A stretch of 64,000 bases of DNA from Vicinamibacterales bacterium (GTDB taxonomy: Bacteria; Acidobacteriota; Vicinamibacteria; Vicinamibacterales; 2-12-FULL-66-21): positions 1 through 64,000 of the forward strand of contig DASSPH010000070.1 of NCBI GenBank assembly GCA_035699745.1, read 5' to 3'. Each line of letters starts with the position of its first letter. Positions within the stretch are counted from its first letter, which is position 1. The notes under the pieces are model-generated. The model was not told the DNA's origin. It did no database searches and worked only from the letters and a program-made list of their open reading frames with translations. This document shows, piece after piece, positions 1-7,717 of this stretch. The position numbers and the translations under genes were made by a program.

Positions 1-86
1 GGATGGCGGTCGAGGATGTCGCCGCCGCGCACCTGGCTTTCGAACGGGCGTCAGAGCGGGGTCTGGGACGCGGCTTCGTGCTCTGA
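1..86 (+). CDS. C-terminal fragment of a possible NAD-dependent epimerase/dehydratase (partial)
   Basis: The third forward frame is open from the window edge to a TGA at 84-86 and reads about 28 residues. It contains the phrase VEDVAAAHLAFERA followed by a short Gly/Arg/Phe tail. Extended short-chain dehydrogenases commonly end with a V-x-DVA-x-AHL segment like this, so an NAD(P)-dependent epimerase or reductase is the best guess. Third positions are mostly G or C, as in the real genes here. Only the end of the gene is visible and the start lies outside the window. It converges on the response regulator, with the heptad repeat between them. The family call is weak; the coding call is somewhat stronger. 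Confidence 0.4.
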   Translation, partial: MAVEDVAAAHLAFERASERGLGRGFVL

Positions 87-96
87 CCCGCGTCCC

Positions 97-196
97 ATTG
101 GCGATTGCCGATTGGCGATTGCCAATCGCCAATCCGTCGATCGCCAATCGCCAATCGCCAGTTGTCGATCGCCAATCGCCAATCGCCAATCGCCAA
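97..196. repeat. Heptad tandem array with opposing arms (ATTGGCG / ATCGCCA)
   Basis: From 97 the sequence runs in 7-bp steps: ATTGGCG, ATTGCCG, ATTGGCG, ATTGCCA. It then switches to the complementary unit ATCGCCA, repeated perfectly at 125, 140, 147, 154, 168, 175, 182 and 189 with two degenerate units between. The first arm can pair with the second (GGCGATTG against CAATCGCC), so the transcript could fold into a hairpin. The array abuts the response-regulator stop codon at 197-199 and fills the space between two convergent genes, where a terminator would be expected. Units of this kind resemble the heptanucleotide STRR repeats known from cyanobacteria, but no relationship was tested. Confidence 0.9.
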
Positions 197-862
197 TTAC
201 ATGAGCCCCAACCGCCTCGCCCTGAGTGCCGCCTGGGTGCGATCGCGAACGTCCAGCTTGCCCAGAATGTTCGTGACGTGATTCTTGACGGTGCCCTCGG
301 CGAGATTCAGCCGGTCGGCGATCTCCTTGTTCGATGCGCCGGTCCCGAGCAGCGCCAGGATCTCGCGCTCGCGCGGGGACAGCGGCAGCACGAGCGCCTC
401 GGCGCGCCCGTGCCCCTCCTCCATCAGCCGCGCGAACGCGGCGACGACGCGTCCGGTGACGGTGCTCTGCAGGAACGATTCGCCGCGGGTCGCCGCCTGC
501 AGCGCCGCGACCAGCGTCTCCGACGAGACGTCCTTCAGCAGATATCCCGCGGCGCCGGCGCGCAGCGCGCCGAACAGGTTCGCGTCGTCGTCGAACGTCG
601 TGAGCACGAGGACCGGAATCCCGGGGTGGCGGTCGCGCATCCGCGCGGTCGCCTGGATGCCGTCCATCTGCGGCATCTGCAGATCCATCAGCACCACCGC
701 CGGCTGCAGGTGCGCCGCCATGGCCAGCGCCTCGAGGCCGTTCGCCGCTTCGCCGACGACCTCGACTTCCGGGCGCGTCGAGAGCAGCGTGCGCAGCCCT
801 TCGCGGAACAGCGCCTGATCGTCGGCGATCAGCACGCGGATGCGCGGCGCGCCGCCGCTCAT
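197..862 (-). CDS. NarL/FixJ-type DNA-binding response regulator
   Basis: The 221-residue protein has an N-terminal receiver domain (about 6-122) with the acidic pair at 14-15, phospho-acceptor Asp60 in VLMDLQMP and conserved Lys110 in GYLLKDV. A LuxR-type helix-turn-helix follows (about 158-220; LSPREREILALL, GASNKEIADRL, TVKNHV). The ATG at 862 overlaps the upstream histidine-kinase stop as ATGA, so the two are almost certainly co-translated. The regulator would be phosphorylated by that kinase and bind promoters as a dimer. Target genes cannot be read from the sequence. The adjacent divergent outer-membrane gene at 2137 is a candidate by position only. Confidence 0.93.
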   Translation of the reverse strand: MSGGAPRIRVLIADDQALFREGLRTLLSTRPEVEVVGEAANGLEALAMAAHLQPAVVLMDLQMPQMDGIQATARMRDRHPGIPVLVLTTFDDDANLFGALRAGAAGYLLKDVSSETLVAALQAATRGESFLQSTVTGRVVAAFARLMEEGHGRAEALVLPLSPREREILALLGTGASNKEIADRLNLAEGTVKNHVTNILGKLDVRDRTQAALRARRLGLM

Positions 863-2022
863 CCCGGCAGCTCCATCCGGATGGCGAACCCGGCACCCGG
901 CGCGGTGCGATAGGCCACGGATCCGCCGAGCTGCTCGGCGCGCTCGCGGATGCCGACGAGGCCGAATCCGCCGTCCGTGCCTGCCGCCCCGCGGCCGTCG
1001 TCTTCGACCAGCAGCTCGACGCGGCCGTCGTCGCGATACGCGAGCGTGAACGCGACGCGCGCCGCCGCGGCGTGGCGGCGGACATTGGTCAGCGCCTCGA
1101 GCGCGGTGCGGTGCAACGCGAGGGCCACGGCGGCGCTGACCGGACGCGGCTGTCCCGTGCAGGTGAAGGTGGCGCGAAACGTCTCGTCGCGCGAGGCGTC
1201 GACCAGCGAGGCGAGCTGCTCGGCGATGCCCTCGACCCGCGCGTCCTCGCGGAGCGCCTTCACCGACTGCCGCACGGCGGTGAGGCCGTCCTTGGCGAGG
1301 GTCTGCGCCCGATTGATGGCGAGCAGCCCGCGCTCCGGATCGGACCGGACCAGCGCGCGCGCCGCCTCGAGCTGCACGTGAATCACCGTGAGGTAGTGCC
1401 CGAGGGTGTCGTGGATCTCGCGCGCCAGGCGGTTGCGCTCGTTCGCCGCGGCCAGCTGCGCGACTTCCCCGGACAGCTTCTCGACGCGCTGCCGCGCTTC
1501 GCGCTCGCGCGCCGCCACCCCGACGTAGACGACGACGAACACCACGGCGGCGGTGGCGGACGCGAGATTGCGAAACCAGATCGGCCAGGTCGGGACCCAC
1601 GACAGGTTGCCGCTGACGCCGGCGATCACCAGCATGCACATCAGCGCCGCCCACGCGCGCGGCAGCAGCGCCACCGCCTGGGCCGCGAGCGGCAGCAGGA
1701 TCAGCGGCAGCAGACCGCCGGGCGCCATGCCGGTGAGCCGCATCCCGATGCCGAACTCGATGAGGAGATAGGCGAGCGACACGGGCAGCCGTCGGACGCG
1801 CTGCGCGAACTCGAAGCCCCAGATGCCGAGCGCGAGATACAGGACGCTGAGCGCCGCGAGCGGCCAGAACGACGGGCGCGCGCCCCACGTCCGCGGCGTG
1901 AGCGCGATCAGCGCGAAGTAGTTCACCGCGACGATGGCGACGAACGTGCGGTAGCCCGCGATCGCTCCCGCCTGCGGCGAGGGATGAACGGTTTGACGAA
2001 CGGCGTGATGAGCGTCGGGCAC
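859..2022 (-). CDS. NarL-family sensor histidine kinase (HisKA_3 type), membrane-bound
   Basis: The protein has about 387 residues from the GTG at 2022. The N-terminal half carries about five or six hydrophobic helices with very short loops and no large periplasmic sensor domain. A short coiled segment leads into a HisKA_3 dimerisation box with the phospho-acceptor His in NRLAREIHDTLGHYL, then an HATPase_c domain with N-box (ALTNVRRHA), DDGRG and GGFGLVGIRERA motifs. Another in-frame start exists at 2100 (ATG), but it would add an unlikely basic stretch and leave only 36 bp to the divergent gene, so I prefer 2022. Partner of the overlapping NarL-type regulator. The signal sensed is not evident. 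Confidence 0.9.
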   Translation of the reverse strand: MPDAHHAVRQTVHPSPQAGAIAGYRTFVAIVAVNYFALIALTPRTWGARPSFWPLAALSVLYLALGIWGFEFAQRVRRLPVSLAYLLIEFGIGMRLTGMAPGGLLPLILLPLAAQAVALLPRAWAALMCMLVIAGVSGNLSWVPTWPIWFRNLASATAAVVFVVVYVGVAAREREARQRVEKLSGEVAQLAAANERNRLAREIHDTLGHYLTVIHVQLEAARALVRSDPERGLLAINRAQTLAKDGLTAVRQSVKALREDARVEGIAEQLASLVDASRDETFRATFTCTGQPRPVSAAVALALHRTALEALTNVRRHAAAARVAFTLAYRDDGRVELLVEDDGRGAAGTDGGFGLVGIRERAEQLGGSVAYRTAPGAGFAIRMELPG

Positions 2023-2136
2023 GTGTGGCCAGTATTGCAACCGGCGGCGCGATCGGCAAGACGCACGAAGCCACGGTGACCACAACGTGACCTGCGGCAC
2101 ATGCGCGGCGCGAACCGCTTCCGTAGCATCCGCACC

Positions 2137-4362
2137 ATGACATCACGTGCGGCGCGGCGGCTCGCACTCGCCATCGCGGTCACGGCCGCCGCCGCGCCGC
2201 TCGCCGCGCAGGAGGCGCCGCTCGAGCTGCCCCGCCTTCCCGCGCCGATCTCCGTCGACGGCCGTCCCGACGAAGAGGTCTGGCAGCGGATCCCGGTGCT
2301 GCCGCTCACCATGTACACGCCGGTGTTCCGCGGCCAGCCGACGCAGCGCACCGAGATCCGCGCCGCCTACGACGACGAGTACTTCTACGTCGCCGGCTGG
2401 TTCTACGACACCGATCCCGCCGGCATCCGCGTCAACTCGCTCTATCGCGATCGCTGGAACGGCGACGACGCGCTGGCGATCTACATCGACGCGTTCAACG
2501 ACAACCAGAACGCGAAATGGTTCGGAACGACGCCCAGCGGAATGCGCTTCGATCTGCTGGTCTCCGACGACGGCAACACGAGCAACGAGAGCTGGGACAC
2601 GTTCTGGACGTCGCGGACCTCGATCACGGGAGAAGGCTGGTTCGCCGAGGTGCGGATTCCGTTCTCGAGCCTCGGCTTCCAGGCCGGCCCGGACGGCCGC
2701 GTCGTGATGGGACTGACGGTGACGCGGCTGGTGTCGCGGCTCGACGAGCGGGTCACGTTTCCCGCCATCGATCCGAAGTTCCCCTTCCGGCGCCCGTCGG
2801 TGGCGCGCGATGTGGTGCTGCGCGGCGTGCACAGCCGGACGCCGCTGTACGTCACGCCGTACCTGCTTGGCGGCGGATCGGTTGCGGCGCTGCCGGCCGT
2901 CCCGGCGGTCAGCGGACCGGCGGCGCCGTTCCGCCGCCAGCGCGACGCGTCGCGCGAAGCGGGCCTCGACGTCCGCTATCCCGCCACCGGAAAGCTGACG
3001 CTCGACTTCACCGTGAACACCGACTTCGCACAGGTGGAAGCCGACGGGCAGCAGGTCGCGCTCGATCGCTTCCCGCTGTTCTTTCCCGAGCGGCGGCGGT
3101 TCTTCCAGGAGGGCAGCAGCCTGTTCGACTTCAACAGCGCGAACGGCCTTCGGCTGTTCCACTCCCGGCGCATCGGCCTGACGCCGGACTTCCAGCCGGT
3201 GCGCATTCTCGGCGGCGCCCGCGCCGTCGGACGCGTCGGCGCGTGGGACGTGGGAGCGCTGGAGATGCAGACCGACCGCCACGGCACCACGGCGGCGGAG
3301 AACTTCGGCGTCCTGCGCATGCGCCGTTCGATCCTCAACGAGAATTCGACGGCGGGATTCCTCGCCACCTCCTACGTCTCCGCGGACGGGCGATCGAACG
3401 TCGCGCTCGGCGCCGACACGTCGCTGCGGGTGTATCGCGACGAGTACGTGGGTGTGAAGTGGGCCGCCACCGCCGGCAGCGGCGAGCGCGGCGGCCTCGG
3501 CCTGGCCGACCGCAGTCTCTTCGACACCACCTGGGAGCGCCGCAGCCAACGTGGACTGTCGTACACCTGGCAGGTCTCCCGCGCCGGCGAAGGGTACCGG
3601 CCGGAACTGGGCTTCCTGCCCCGGCGCGACTTCACGACCGCCAACCTGGTCGGCAACTACTTCATCTACACCGACAAGCACCGCTACTTCAAACGCGTGT
3701 ATCCCGGCGCGCTGGCCTTCTCGACGTTCCGGAACCGCGATCGCGTGCTGGAGTCCGGCACCTACGCGTTCTGGGTCCAGTGGGACACGAAGGCGGGCGG
3801 CGGCGGCTGGATCGAGCCGAAGTGGTTCCGCGAGAACGTGCTCGCGCCCTTCGTGATCGGCAACAAGGTGCACGTTCCCGCCGGGTCGTACGACTTCGCG
3901 GATCTCCAACTGGTCTACCTGATGCCGAGCGGCGCCCGCATGCGGACCAGCGCCGACTTCCGCACCGGGTCGTATTTCGACGGCCGGCGGACCCAGTTGA
4001 TTCTCTCGCCGACCTGGAACGCATCGCGGCATCTCGAAGTGGGCGGCGACTACCAGATGAGCCTGCTGCGCTTCGGCAGCCGCGGCGAAGCCGCGAACAT
4101 CCATCTGGCGCGCCTGCGCATCCGCACGGCGCTCGACGCGCAGGCGTCGGGCAACGCCTTCGTCCAGTACAACTCGACGACCAACCGCCTCGATGTCAAC
4201 GTGCGCTTCCGCTACAACGTGGCGGAGGGGACGGACCTGTGGGTCGTCTACAACGAGGGGCTCGACACCGATCGCGCGTTCGAGACCGTCGCGCGTCCCG
4301 CCGCGCCGCTGTCGGTCTCCCGCGCCGTGATCGTCAAGTACTCGCACACGTTCGCCTTCTGA
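2137..4362 (+). CDS. Exported CBM9-like / DUF5916-type outer-membrane protein
   Basis: This 741-residue protein begins with a signal peptide (positive start, Ala-rich core, cleavage near LAAQEAP). Residues about 25-210 form a CBM9-like module (ISVDGRPDEEVWQ, AYDDEYFYVAGWFYD, GDDALAIYIDAF), as in heme- and sugar-binding DOMON-like domains. The remainder alternates aromatic-rich beta strands, contains the FFPERRRFFQEGSSLFDF segment typical of DUF5916 proteins, and ends in a terminal phenylalanine, all consistent with an outer-membrane beta barrel. The ATG at 2137 is chosen over 2101 because it gives the clean signal peptide. TAGCAT at 2124-2129 ends 7 nt before this ATG. It stands alone, divergent from the two-component genes. 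Substrate unknown. Confidence 0.82.
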   Translation: MTSRAARRLALAIAVTAAAAPLAAQEAPLELPRLPAPISVDGRPDEEVWQRIPVLPLTMYTPVFRGQPTQRTEIRAAYDDEYFYVAGWFYDTDPAGIRVNSLYRDRWNGDDALAIYIDAFNDNQNAKWFGTTPSGMRFDLLVSDDGNTSNESWDTFWTSRTSITGEGWFAEVRIPFSSLGFQAGPDGRVVMGLTVTRLVSRLDERVTFPAIDPKFPFRRPSVARDVVLRGVHSRTPLYVTPYLLGGGSVAALPAVPAVSGPAAPFRRQRDASREAGLDVRYPATGKLTLDFTVNTDFAQVEADGQQVALDRFPLFFPERRRFFQEGSSLFDFNSANGLRLFHSRRIGLTPDFQPVRILGGARAVGRVGAWDVGALEMQTDRHGTTAAENFGVLRMRRSILNENSTAGFLATSYVSADGRSNVALGADTSLRVYRDEYVGVKWAATAGSGERGGLGLADRSLFDTTWERRSQRGLSYTWQVSRAGEGYRPELGFLPRRDFTTANLVGNYFIYTDKHRYFKRVYPGALAFSTFRNRDRVLESGTYAFWVQWDTKAGGGGWIEPKWFRENVLAPFVIGNKVHVPAGSYDFADLQLVYLMPSGARMRTSADFRTGSYFDGRRTQLILSPTWNASRHLEVGGDYQMSLLRFGSRGEAANIHLARLRIRTALDAQASGNAFVQYNSTTNRLDVNVRFRYNVAEGTDLWVVYNEGLDTDRAFETVARPAAPLSVSRAVIVKYSHTFAF

Positions 4363-4534
4363 GCGCCGTCGTGCCGTCGGCCCGGTCAAGCACGCTGTGG
4401 GCACGCGGCCGGTCACGGCGCTCGTCACGAAAAGTGTCCGCACGTCGCAAATCCGCACAGACTCAAACCTTTAGCGCGATCGCCCGTCTAACGTCCCGAG
4501 GATGCGTGAGAGGACAGCCCGGACGGGAGGTCCC
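4363..4534. other. Intergenic spacer
   Basis: These 172 bases follow the outer-membrane gene. I see no gene, no strong inverted repeat with a T-run, and no convincing promoter hexamers. The only clear element is the ribosome binding site GGGAGG at 4525-4530, which sets the start of the next gene at 4535. Confidence 0.6.
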
Positions 4535-5062
4535 ATGCTGCCGATCGCGCCATTGCTTCTGGCCGGCCTGCTCTTCTCGCGGCCGTCGCTACCGTTCGAA
4601 CCGCTGACCGAGGCGCACGTGCTCGACGCACCGACGCGCCACATCCGTGCGAGCGATACCGGCGTGCGCAGCCTGCTGCGCCGCGGCTTCCGCAACTCGC
4701 CGACGTTCGCCGCGCTGATCATGCGGCTGCAGCGCAGCGACGTCATCGTCTACGTCGAAGGGGTGCCGCGGCTGCCCGGGGCGCTCGAGGGGCGGATGAT
4801 GATGCTGCCGCGCGTCAACGGCTATCGCTACGTGCGCATCCAGATCGCCCCCCGCGGCGCGCCCGAGGATTCGATCGCCGTGCTCGGCCACGAGCTGCAG
4901 CACGCCGTCGAAATCGCCGACGCGATGGAGGTGATCGACAGCGACGGGCTCGAGCGGCTGTACGCGCGCATCGGGGTGCGCAGCGGTCCGCAGGTCTACG
5001 ACACCAACGCGGCGCAGCAGACCGGCCGGGTGATCCGCCGCGAGCTCGGCGTCATTTCATGA
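4535..5062 (+). CDS. Small exported protein with HExxH-type zinc motif
   Basis: A 175-residue protein from the ATG at 4535, which has a good GGGAGG site 4 nt upstream (an earlier in-frame ATG at 4502 lacks this). A hydrophobic N-terminus (LPIAPLLLAGLLF) looks like a signal peptide. The central region holds VLGHELQHAVEIADA, matching the HExxH metal and catalytic motif of zincin peptidases, with acidic residues downstream as possible third ligands. I do not recognise the family from the rest of the protein, and small HExxH proteins are not always peptidases. It converges on the DUF155 gene and overlaps its end by 11 bp. Confidence 0.72.
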   Translation: MLPIAPLLLAGLLFSRPSLPFEPLTEAHVLDAPTRHIRASDTGVRSLLRRGFRNSPTFAALIMRLQRSDVIVYVEGVPRLPGALEGRMMMLPRVNGYRYVRIQIAPRGAPEDSIAVLGHELQHAVEIADAMEVIDSDGLERLYARIGVRSGPQVYDTNAAQQTGRVIRRELGVIS

Positions 5063-6137
5063 TGCCGAGGAAGAACAGCACCAGCTCGAACAGCAGGATC
5101 AGGACGATGACCAGCTCGAGGAAGTGGCCGCGCGCGATCGACACCTGCTCCACCGCGAAGCGATAGACGTCGTCCAGCGTATCGAGCTTGTCCTCCACGC
5201 TCTGCTTCCAGCGCGCCAGCCCGAGGCGGGAGGCCGCGAGATCGAACACCCGCGCGGCGTAGATGTCGCCGACGATCTTCAGCGCGTTCTCGGTGCGATC
5301 GGTCAGCTCGTTGACGTCGATGAACAGCGCATGCACCTGGCCGGCGGCGCGCACGTAGCCGCGGCCGAACAGGCTGGTCCACCAGCGCGAGCGCTGCAGC
5401 AGGCCGTAGATCCGCCCCAGCTCGCTGTCGAGCAGCGCCTCGTAGTAGCGGAACTCGAGGAGCTGCGAGTTCGCGAACTCGAACAGCTCCAGCGCGGCGG
5501 CGGCGCCGGGCTCGGCGTCGTAGATGAACGCGCAGTTCCAGGTCGGCACGATCAGGTCGCTCCGCAGATACGACAGGCGATGCGCCAGCACCGACGCCTG
5601 CTCCTGCGCGCTGAGCGGCTGCCGCTCGCCGCGGACGATGCGCGCGATCGCCTCGCCGTGGTGCGCGAGCAGCTCGTCGGCCGTCGACGGCGGGTCGACG
5701 GCGGTGACCGCAATGGCGAGGTAGTCCTCGGAAACGAACGGGCCGCGCCGCTTCGTCATCGCCGCCGCGCAGCGCTCGACCAGCCCGAGCACCGCCGCTT
5801 CGGCGCGCGACTCGAGCGCGTCGTTCTCGATGTAGGTCTGGCTCGCCGCGATCAGGTCCGCCCACGACCCGTGAAACGGGCGGGTGAGCGCCAGCGAGAC
5901 CACGCCGTAGTCGAAGAACTTGAGCCTGGCGGTGAAGCCTTCGACCGCGGCCAGGCCGACGTGGTCCCCTTCGACGACGAGCGGCGGCACCTGGTACTGC
6001 AGGTAGGACGGCGTGATGGCGGCGGGCTGCAGCCTGGCGGAGGCGCCGGTCCGGAGCGTCGCGCGCAGCGCCGCCAGATCGATCTGTTCGGCGACGTCGT
6101 AGAGATAGAAGGCGGTGACGGAACCGGTGATCTGCAC
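5052..6137 (-). CDS. DUF155 / RMD1-RMND1-like membrane-anchored protein
   Basis: The 361-residue protein has the layout of the DUF155 family (yeast Rmd1/Rmd8, mitochondrial RMND1): a core with LKFFDYGVVSLAL, a helical middle region, and a single hydrophobic C-terminal anchor after an acidic/aromatic stretch (HFLELVIVLILLFELVLFFL). The family has no defined enzymatic activity; RMND1 supports mitochondrial translation. The likely start is GTG at 6137, 18 bp after sixA, making it third in a CHAD-sixA-DUF155 operon. Position next to phosphate and polyphosphate genes is the only functional clue. The family call rests on motif memory and topology. Confidence 0.68.
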   Translation of the reverse strand: MQITGSVTAFYLYDVAEQIDLAALRATLRTGASARLQPAAITPSYLQYQVPPLVVEGDHVGLAAVEGFTARLKFFDYGVVSLALTRPFHGSWADLIAASQTYIENDALESRAEAAVLGLVERCAAAMTKRRGPFVSEDYLAIAVTAVDPPSTADELLAHHGEAIARIVRGERQPLSAQEQASVLAHRLSYLRSDLIVPTWNCAFIYDAEPGAAAALELFEFANSQLLEFRYYEALLDSELGRIYGLLQRSRWWTSLFGRGYVRAAGQVHALFIDVNELTDRTENALKIVGDIYAARVFDLAASRLGLARWKQSVEDKLDTLDDVYRFAVEQVSIARGHFLELVIVLILLFELVLFFLGIMK

Positions 6138-6155
6138 GCGGTCACCGCATCGGCA

Positions 6156-6659
6156 TCATTCGCCGAGCTTGCGCAGCATCTTGGGCGTCAGGAACCAGCG
6201 CAGCATGCCGCCCCCTTTCGGCGGCAGCATGTCGAAGTCGATGCGGCAGACGCCCCCCTTCTTGAACTCGAGGGGATTGCGCGCGCCGATCAGCTGCGCC
6301 GCCAGCTCGCCGAGATTCGGCTCGTGGCCGACGAGCGCCACCCGCGCCTTGCGGACGTGCCGGGTGATCTCCTGGATCACCAGCGCCGGGGATCCGGCCG
6401 GCGCGAGCGCGTCCGACGTGACGATCGGCGGCCGGGTGTTGAGATCCTCCGAGAACACTTCCGCGGTCTGGCGCGTGCGGACCAGCGGGCTGGTCACGAT
6501 CTGATCGAAGCCGATCTCCATCGCGTTCAGGCCGCGCGCCGCCTTGTGCAGCCGCGCGATGCCGTCGGGCGTGAGCGGCCGCTTCGAATCATCCGGCCAT
6601 TCCTTGCCGCGCTCCTCCGCCACTCCATGCCGGATCAGGTACAACTCGAGCATCGCCAT
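6156..6659 (-). CDS. sixA: SixA-type phosphohistidine phosphatase
   Basis: The 167-residue protein is a compact histidine-phosphatase-superfamily enzyme: the RHG catalytic motif lies at residues 10-12 (LYLIRHGVAEE), the second Arg in SPLVRTRQTAE, and the second His in VALVGHEPNLGELA. Small proteins of this length match SixA, which in E. coli removes phosphate from phosphohistidine on PTS and phosphorelay proteins. No PTS genes are present, and its neighbours are a CHAD protein upstream (18 bp) and a DUF155 protein downstream (18 bp). SixA/CHAD adjacency suggests a role in phosphate or polyphosphate handling, which is inference. An alternative start at 6653 is possible. Confidence 0.88.
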   Translation of the reverse strand: MAMLELYLIRHGVAEERGKEWPDDSKRPLTPDGIARLHKAARGLNAMEIGFDQIVTSPLVRTRQTAEVFSEDLNTRPPIVTSDALAPAGSPALVIQEITRHVRKARVALVGHEPNLGELAAQLIGARNPLEFKKGGVCRIDFDMLPPKGGGMLRWFLTPKMLRKLGE

Positions 6660-6677
6660 GCGTTACCTTCGCCCTGT

Positions 6678-7622
6678 CTAGCCGTCTGCCGCGCGGCGGC
6701 GCCGGGCCGCCAGCGTCATCTTCGCCGATCGCTTCCGCGCCGTGAGGCGCACCGGGATGTCGCGCCGCGCCGCCGCGGCCGCCGTCGCGAGATCCGGCAG
6801 CGATGCCACGTAGCGGCCGTGCAGGTGCCGGCACTCGTCCTCGATCAGGCGCGACAGCACCGCCAGGCCGGCGTCGGGCGTGCTGCGTCCTTTTCGCGGG
6901 GCCGCACCGACCGCAGCCACATGATGCTGCAGGACCTGCAGGTCGTGCAGCCGCCCCAGCGTATCCTGCACCCGTTTGATCGTGCGAAGCGCCTCGGCGC
7001 ACGGAGCGGCGCCGCTCTCGTCGGCGATCTCGAGCGCGTAGCGCAGCTTCTTCGAGGCGATGCGCACCTGGTGCAGACCCTCGGGCTCGTAGATTTGCCC
7101 CGCGGCGGCGATCGCCCGTTCGAGCCGCCGGCCGCGCCGCGCCACCCGTGCCGCCAGCGCCGCCCGCCAGGCGTGCGTCGGCGACGGCTTCAACAGCGAT
7201 TGCCGCACCGCTTCGAGCCGCCGCGCGAGCTTCGCCGCGTCGACCGTGTCGAGCCGTTCCAGCATCAGGCGCCGCCGCTGCTCGCGCTCCTCGATGACCA
7301 GGGCCCGCACCTCCGCGAGCGCGCTGCGCGGGATCGCCGGGCGCTCGGCGAGCTCATCAATCATGTGCAGCGTGACGTCGAGCTCGCGGACGGTGCCCAG
7401 CGCCTGGGTGAGCCGCCGCACCTTGCGGTTCGCCTTCCCCGCCTTCGTGTGGTGCAGCCCCTCGGTCAACACGGGCAGCGCCTCGCGCAGGCGGCGCGAG
7501 GCGACGCGGGCCTGGTGAACGCCGGTATCTTTCCCGGCAACGGCGGCGGCGAGCTGCCGTTTGAGCGCTCGCGTGCGGCGCAGCAACAGACGGACGAGGG
7601 CGGGGGCGGACGGACGGTTCAT
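6678..7622 (-). CDS. CHAD-domain protein (polyphosphate-binding type)
   Basis: The 314-residue protein is strongly basic and helical, with regularly spaced His and Arg/Lys pairs: VHQARVASRRLREALPV near the start, a second half with LHQVRIASKKLRYALEI, then DTLGRLHDLQVLQHHV. These are the two four-helix halves of the CHAD domain, a family that binds inorganic polyphosphate through conserved His and basic residues. No CYTH domain is attached. The ATG at 7622 is chosen over 7679, which would place the start in the divergent promoter region. It is first in a three-gene minus operon and is divergent from ppx, 95 bp away, so both are likely controlled from that gap. Confidence 0.88.
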   Translation of the reverse strand: MNRPSAPALVRLLLRRTRALKRQLAAAVAGKDTGVHQARVASRRLREALPVLTEGLHHTKAGKANRKVRRLTQALGTVRELDVTLHMIDELAERPAIPRSALAEVRALVIEEREQRRRLMLERLDTVDAAKLARRLEAVRQSLLKPSPTHAWRAALAARVARRGRRLERAIAAAGQIYEPEGLHQVRIASKKLRYALEIADESGAAPCAEALRTIKRVQDTLGRLHDLQVLQHHVAAVGAAPRKGRSTPDAGLAVLSRLIEDECRHLHGRYVASLPDLATAAAAARRDIPVRLTARKRSAKMTLAARRRRAADG

Positions 7623-7717
7623 GGTAGGATTCGGCCCGGTTCGACCGAACGCGCAGTATATAACGGTGATGTAACGCAAATCTTTCGCCAGCCCTGCCGT
7701 TCCTCCCGCCCCAGCAG
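7623..7717. promoter_or_regulatory. Divergent promoter region between CHAD operon and ppx operon
   Basis: This 95-bp gap separates the divergent CHAD and ppx start codons and must hold both promoters. It is more A/T-rich than its surroundings, with a TATATAAC stretch near 7657-7664 and GTAACG shortly after. I could not identify a clear Pho-box or a full -35/-10 pair. Confidence 0.5.

Noticed and set aside
97-196. CRISPR array
   Set aside because: Units are only 7 bp and directly abutting with no spacers, and no cas genes are nearby. The same applies to the arrays at 10728, 12306, 58029 and 62302.
2143-4458. A 771-codon open frame on the minus strand opposite the CBM9-like gene
   Set aside because: It is antisense to a well-supported gene with a signal peptide and barrel motifs; its product is repetitive in Arg, Val, Glu and His with no family motif, as expected for a shadow frame in high-GC coding DNA.
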